NCBI GenBank assembly: GCA_044375415.1
Contig: JBILMS010000008.1
Span: forward strand, 19,748-83,747
Length of the DNA: 64,000 nucleotides
Source: JAWXBG01 sp044375415
GTDB lineage: Bacteria > Bacteroidota > Bacteroidia > Flavobacteriales_D > Sanyastnellaceae
Direction: 5' to 3'
Shown: positions 63,345 to 64,000 of the stretch, one piece after another
Numbering within the stretch: the first letter of the stretch is position 1
Layout: the number at the start of each line of letters is the position of its first letter
Notes under the pieces: generated by a model
Seen by the model: the letters and a program-made list of their open reading frames with translations, nothing else
Told to the model about the DNA's origin: nothing
Database searches by the model: none
Made by a program: the position numbers and the translations under genes

Positions 63345-63890
63345 TCACTCTTCGCTCTCACTCTGGTATTACCAATTGGAGTTCGGGGTTTGGAGAAACA
63401 GAAACAGGTAGATCCGTCTCTCAAAACGATTCTTCCATTCTCACTCTTCGCCCTCACTCTGGTCTTACCAATGGGAGTTCGGGGTTTGGAGAAACAGAAA
63501 CAGGTAGATCCGTCTCTCAAAACGATTCTTCCATTCTCACTCTTCGCTCTCACTCTGGTCTTACCAATGGGAGTTCGGGGTTTGGAGAAACAGAAACAGG
63601 TAGATCCGTCTCTCAAAACGATTCTTCCATTCTCACTCTTCGCTCTCACTCTGGTCTTACCAATTGGAGTTCGGGGTTCAGAGAAACAGAAACAGGTAGA
63701 TCCGTCTCTCAAAACGATTCTTCCATTCTCACTCTTCGCTCTCACTCTGGTCTTACCAATTGGAGTTCGGGGTTTGGAGAAACAGAAACAGGTAGATCCG
63801 TCTCTCAAAACGATTCTTCCATTCTCACTCTTCGCTCTCACTCTGGTCTTACCAATTGGAGTTCGGGGTTTGGAGAAACAGAAACAGGTT
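63345..63890. repeat. Tandem array, 96-bp unit, about 5.7 copies
   Basis: Units begin at 63345, 63441, 63537, 63633, 63729 and 63825 (partial), each starting TCACTCTTCG. The unit joins a CTCACTCTTCGCTCTCACTC block, TTACCAATTGGAGTTCGGGG, TTTGGAGAAACAGAAACAGG and TAGATCCGTCTCTCAAAACG. Copies differ by single bases only (for example AATTGG/AATGGG, TTTGGAG/TTCAGAG), so the expansion is recent. It is built from modules found singly at 16340, 54440 and 62876. Confidence 0.93.
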
Positions 63891-63939
63891 ACACACAATA
63901 CGTTTTGTACACAACGTCAAGACTGTTCTCCGAATAGGT

Positions 63940-63972
63940 CCTGCGCAAAGCGCATGCTGCGCTTTGCGCAGG
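63940..63972. repeat. 15-bp-arm perfect palindrome, hairpin type C
   Basis: CCTGCGCAAAGCGCA, loop TGC, TGCGCTTTGCGCAGG, followed by ATGACGG. The 45 bp before it (ACACAATACGTTTTGTACAC, CTCCGAATAGGT) match those before the hairpin at 16413-16444. Confidence 0.85.
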
Positions 63973-64000
63973 ATGACGGCTTGGCGGGAATAAAGAGGCG

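Larger units (their letters stand above)
62800..64000. other. 1.2 kb gene-free right edge, entirely repeats
   Basis: Contents in order: ATGAATGTTGAATTATGAATG runs, a 233-bp direct repeat carrying element A hairpins (62876-63265), a 96-bp tandem array (63345-63890) and a 33-bp palindrome (63940-63972). Long open frames on both strands here arise because 96 is a multiple of three; they lack any protein-like feature. Confidence 0.8.

Noticed and set aside
63345..63890. Possible CRISPR array
   Set aside because: The 96-bp units are almost identical throughout; there is no alternation of short constant repeats and unique spacers, and no cas gene in the window.
63296..63937. Long open frames on both strands (213 and 190 codons) over the 96-bp array
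   Set aside because: Both come from a stop-free tandem repeat whose period is divisible by three. There is no signal peptide or domain, and the unit is made of non-coding modules found elsewhere in gaps.

Overview
This 64 kb window is chromosomal DNA of a member of the Bacteroidota, most likely order Flavobacteriales. The evidence is gliding-motility genes (gldA, gldB, gldC), several proteins with type IX secretion (T9SS) C-terminal sorting domains, a PorV/PorQ-family protein, TonB-dependent receptors with N-terminal carboxypeptidase-like domains, an OstA-like protein, a CarB that lacks its C-terminal regulatory domain (a common flavobacterial form), and TAnnTTTG promoter boxes in place of Shine-Dalgarno-rich leaders. 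I cannot name the genus. I saw no rRNA, tRNA, CRISPR array, prophage, transposase or plasmid functions.

Layout. 1-1.9 kb: a LolE/LolD-like ABC exporter, cut at the left edge. 2.3-5.1 kb: carB. 5.6-17.4 kb: mostly leftward envelope or secreted proteins of unknown role (lipoproteins, a DUF4349 protein, barrel-like proteins, a MORN-repeat protein, a DUF2807 lipoprotein), plus dtd, a CDF metal transporter and two alpha/beta hydrolases. 17.5-23.6 kb: rightward purL, PASTA protein, T9SS protein, RluD-type pseudouridine synthase. 23.9-36.5 kb: leftward TonB receptor, greA-HIT, and a PorV-like / giant T9SS-type protein / large TonB receptor trio. 36.9-42.7 kb: small secreted proteins, a DUF255 thioredoxin-fold protein, a fatty-acid desaturase and divergent glyA. 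42.9-44.5 kb: a T9SS cargo gene split from its signal peptide by a frameshift. 45.9-54.0 kb: ostA-like gene, purA, gldC, gldB, a PorT-like barrel, nadE, gldA, rsgA. 54.8-62.8 kb: a BNR/Asp-box protein, yidD-lipoprotein-hemB (overlapping), thyA-folA-hupE, purK, an NHL-type T9SS protein and a small barrel protein.

The gene content is mostly housekeeping (purine, pyrimidine, folate, haem, NAD and translation quality control) mixed with cell-envelope, secretion and gliding functions.

The least ordinary feature is in the gaps. Seven gene-free stretches (1.9-2.3, 5.1-5.6, 16.2-16.8, 23.6-23.9, 44.5-45.9, 54.0-54.8 and 62.8-64.0 kb) are built from one shared vocabulary of short repeats: paired hairpins, strong palindromes, a recurring ordered string of modules in both orientations, and tandem amplifications (a 96-bp unit repeated about 5.7 times and a roughly 300-bp duplication). 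No gene in the window explains them. They look like a proliferating, mosaic family of non-coding elements and are the best candidate here for something undescribed.
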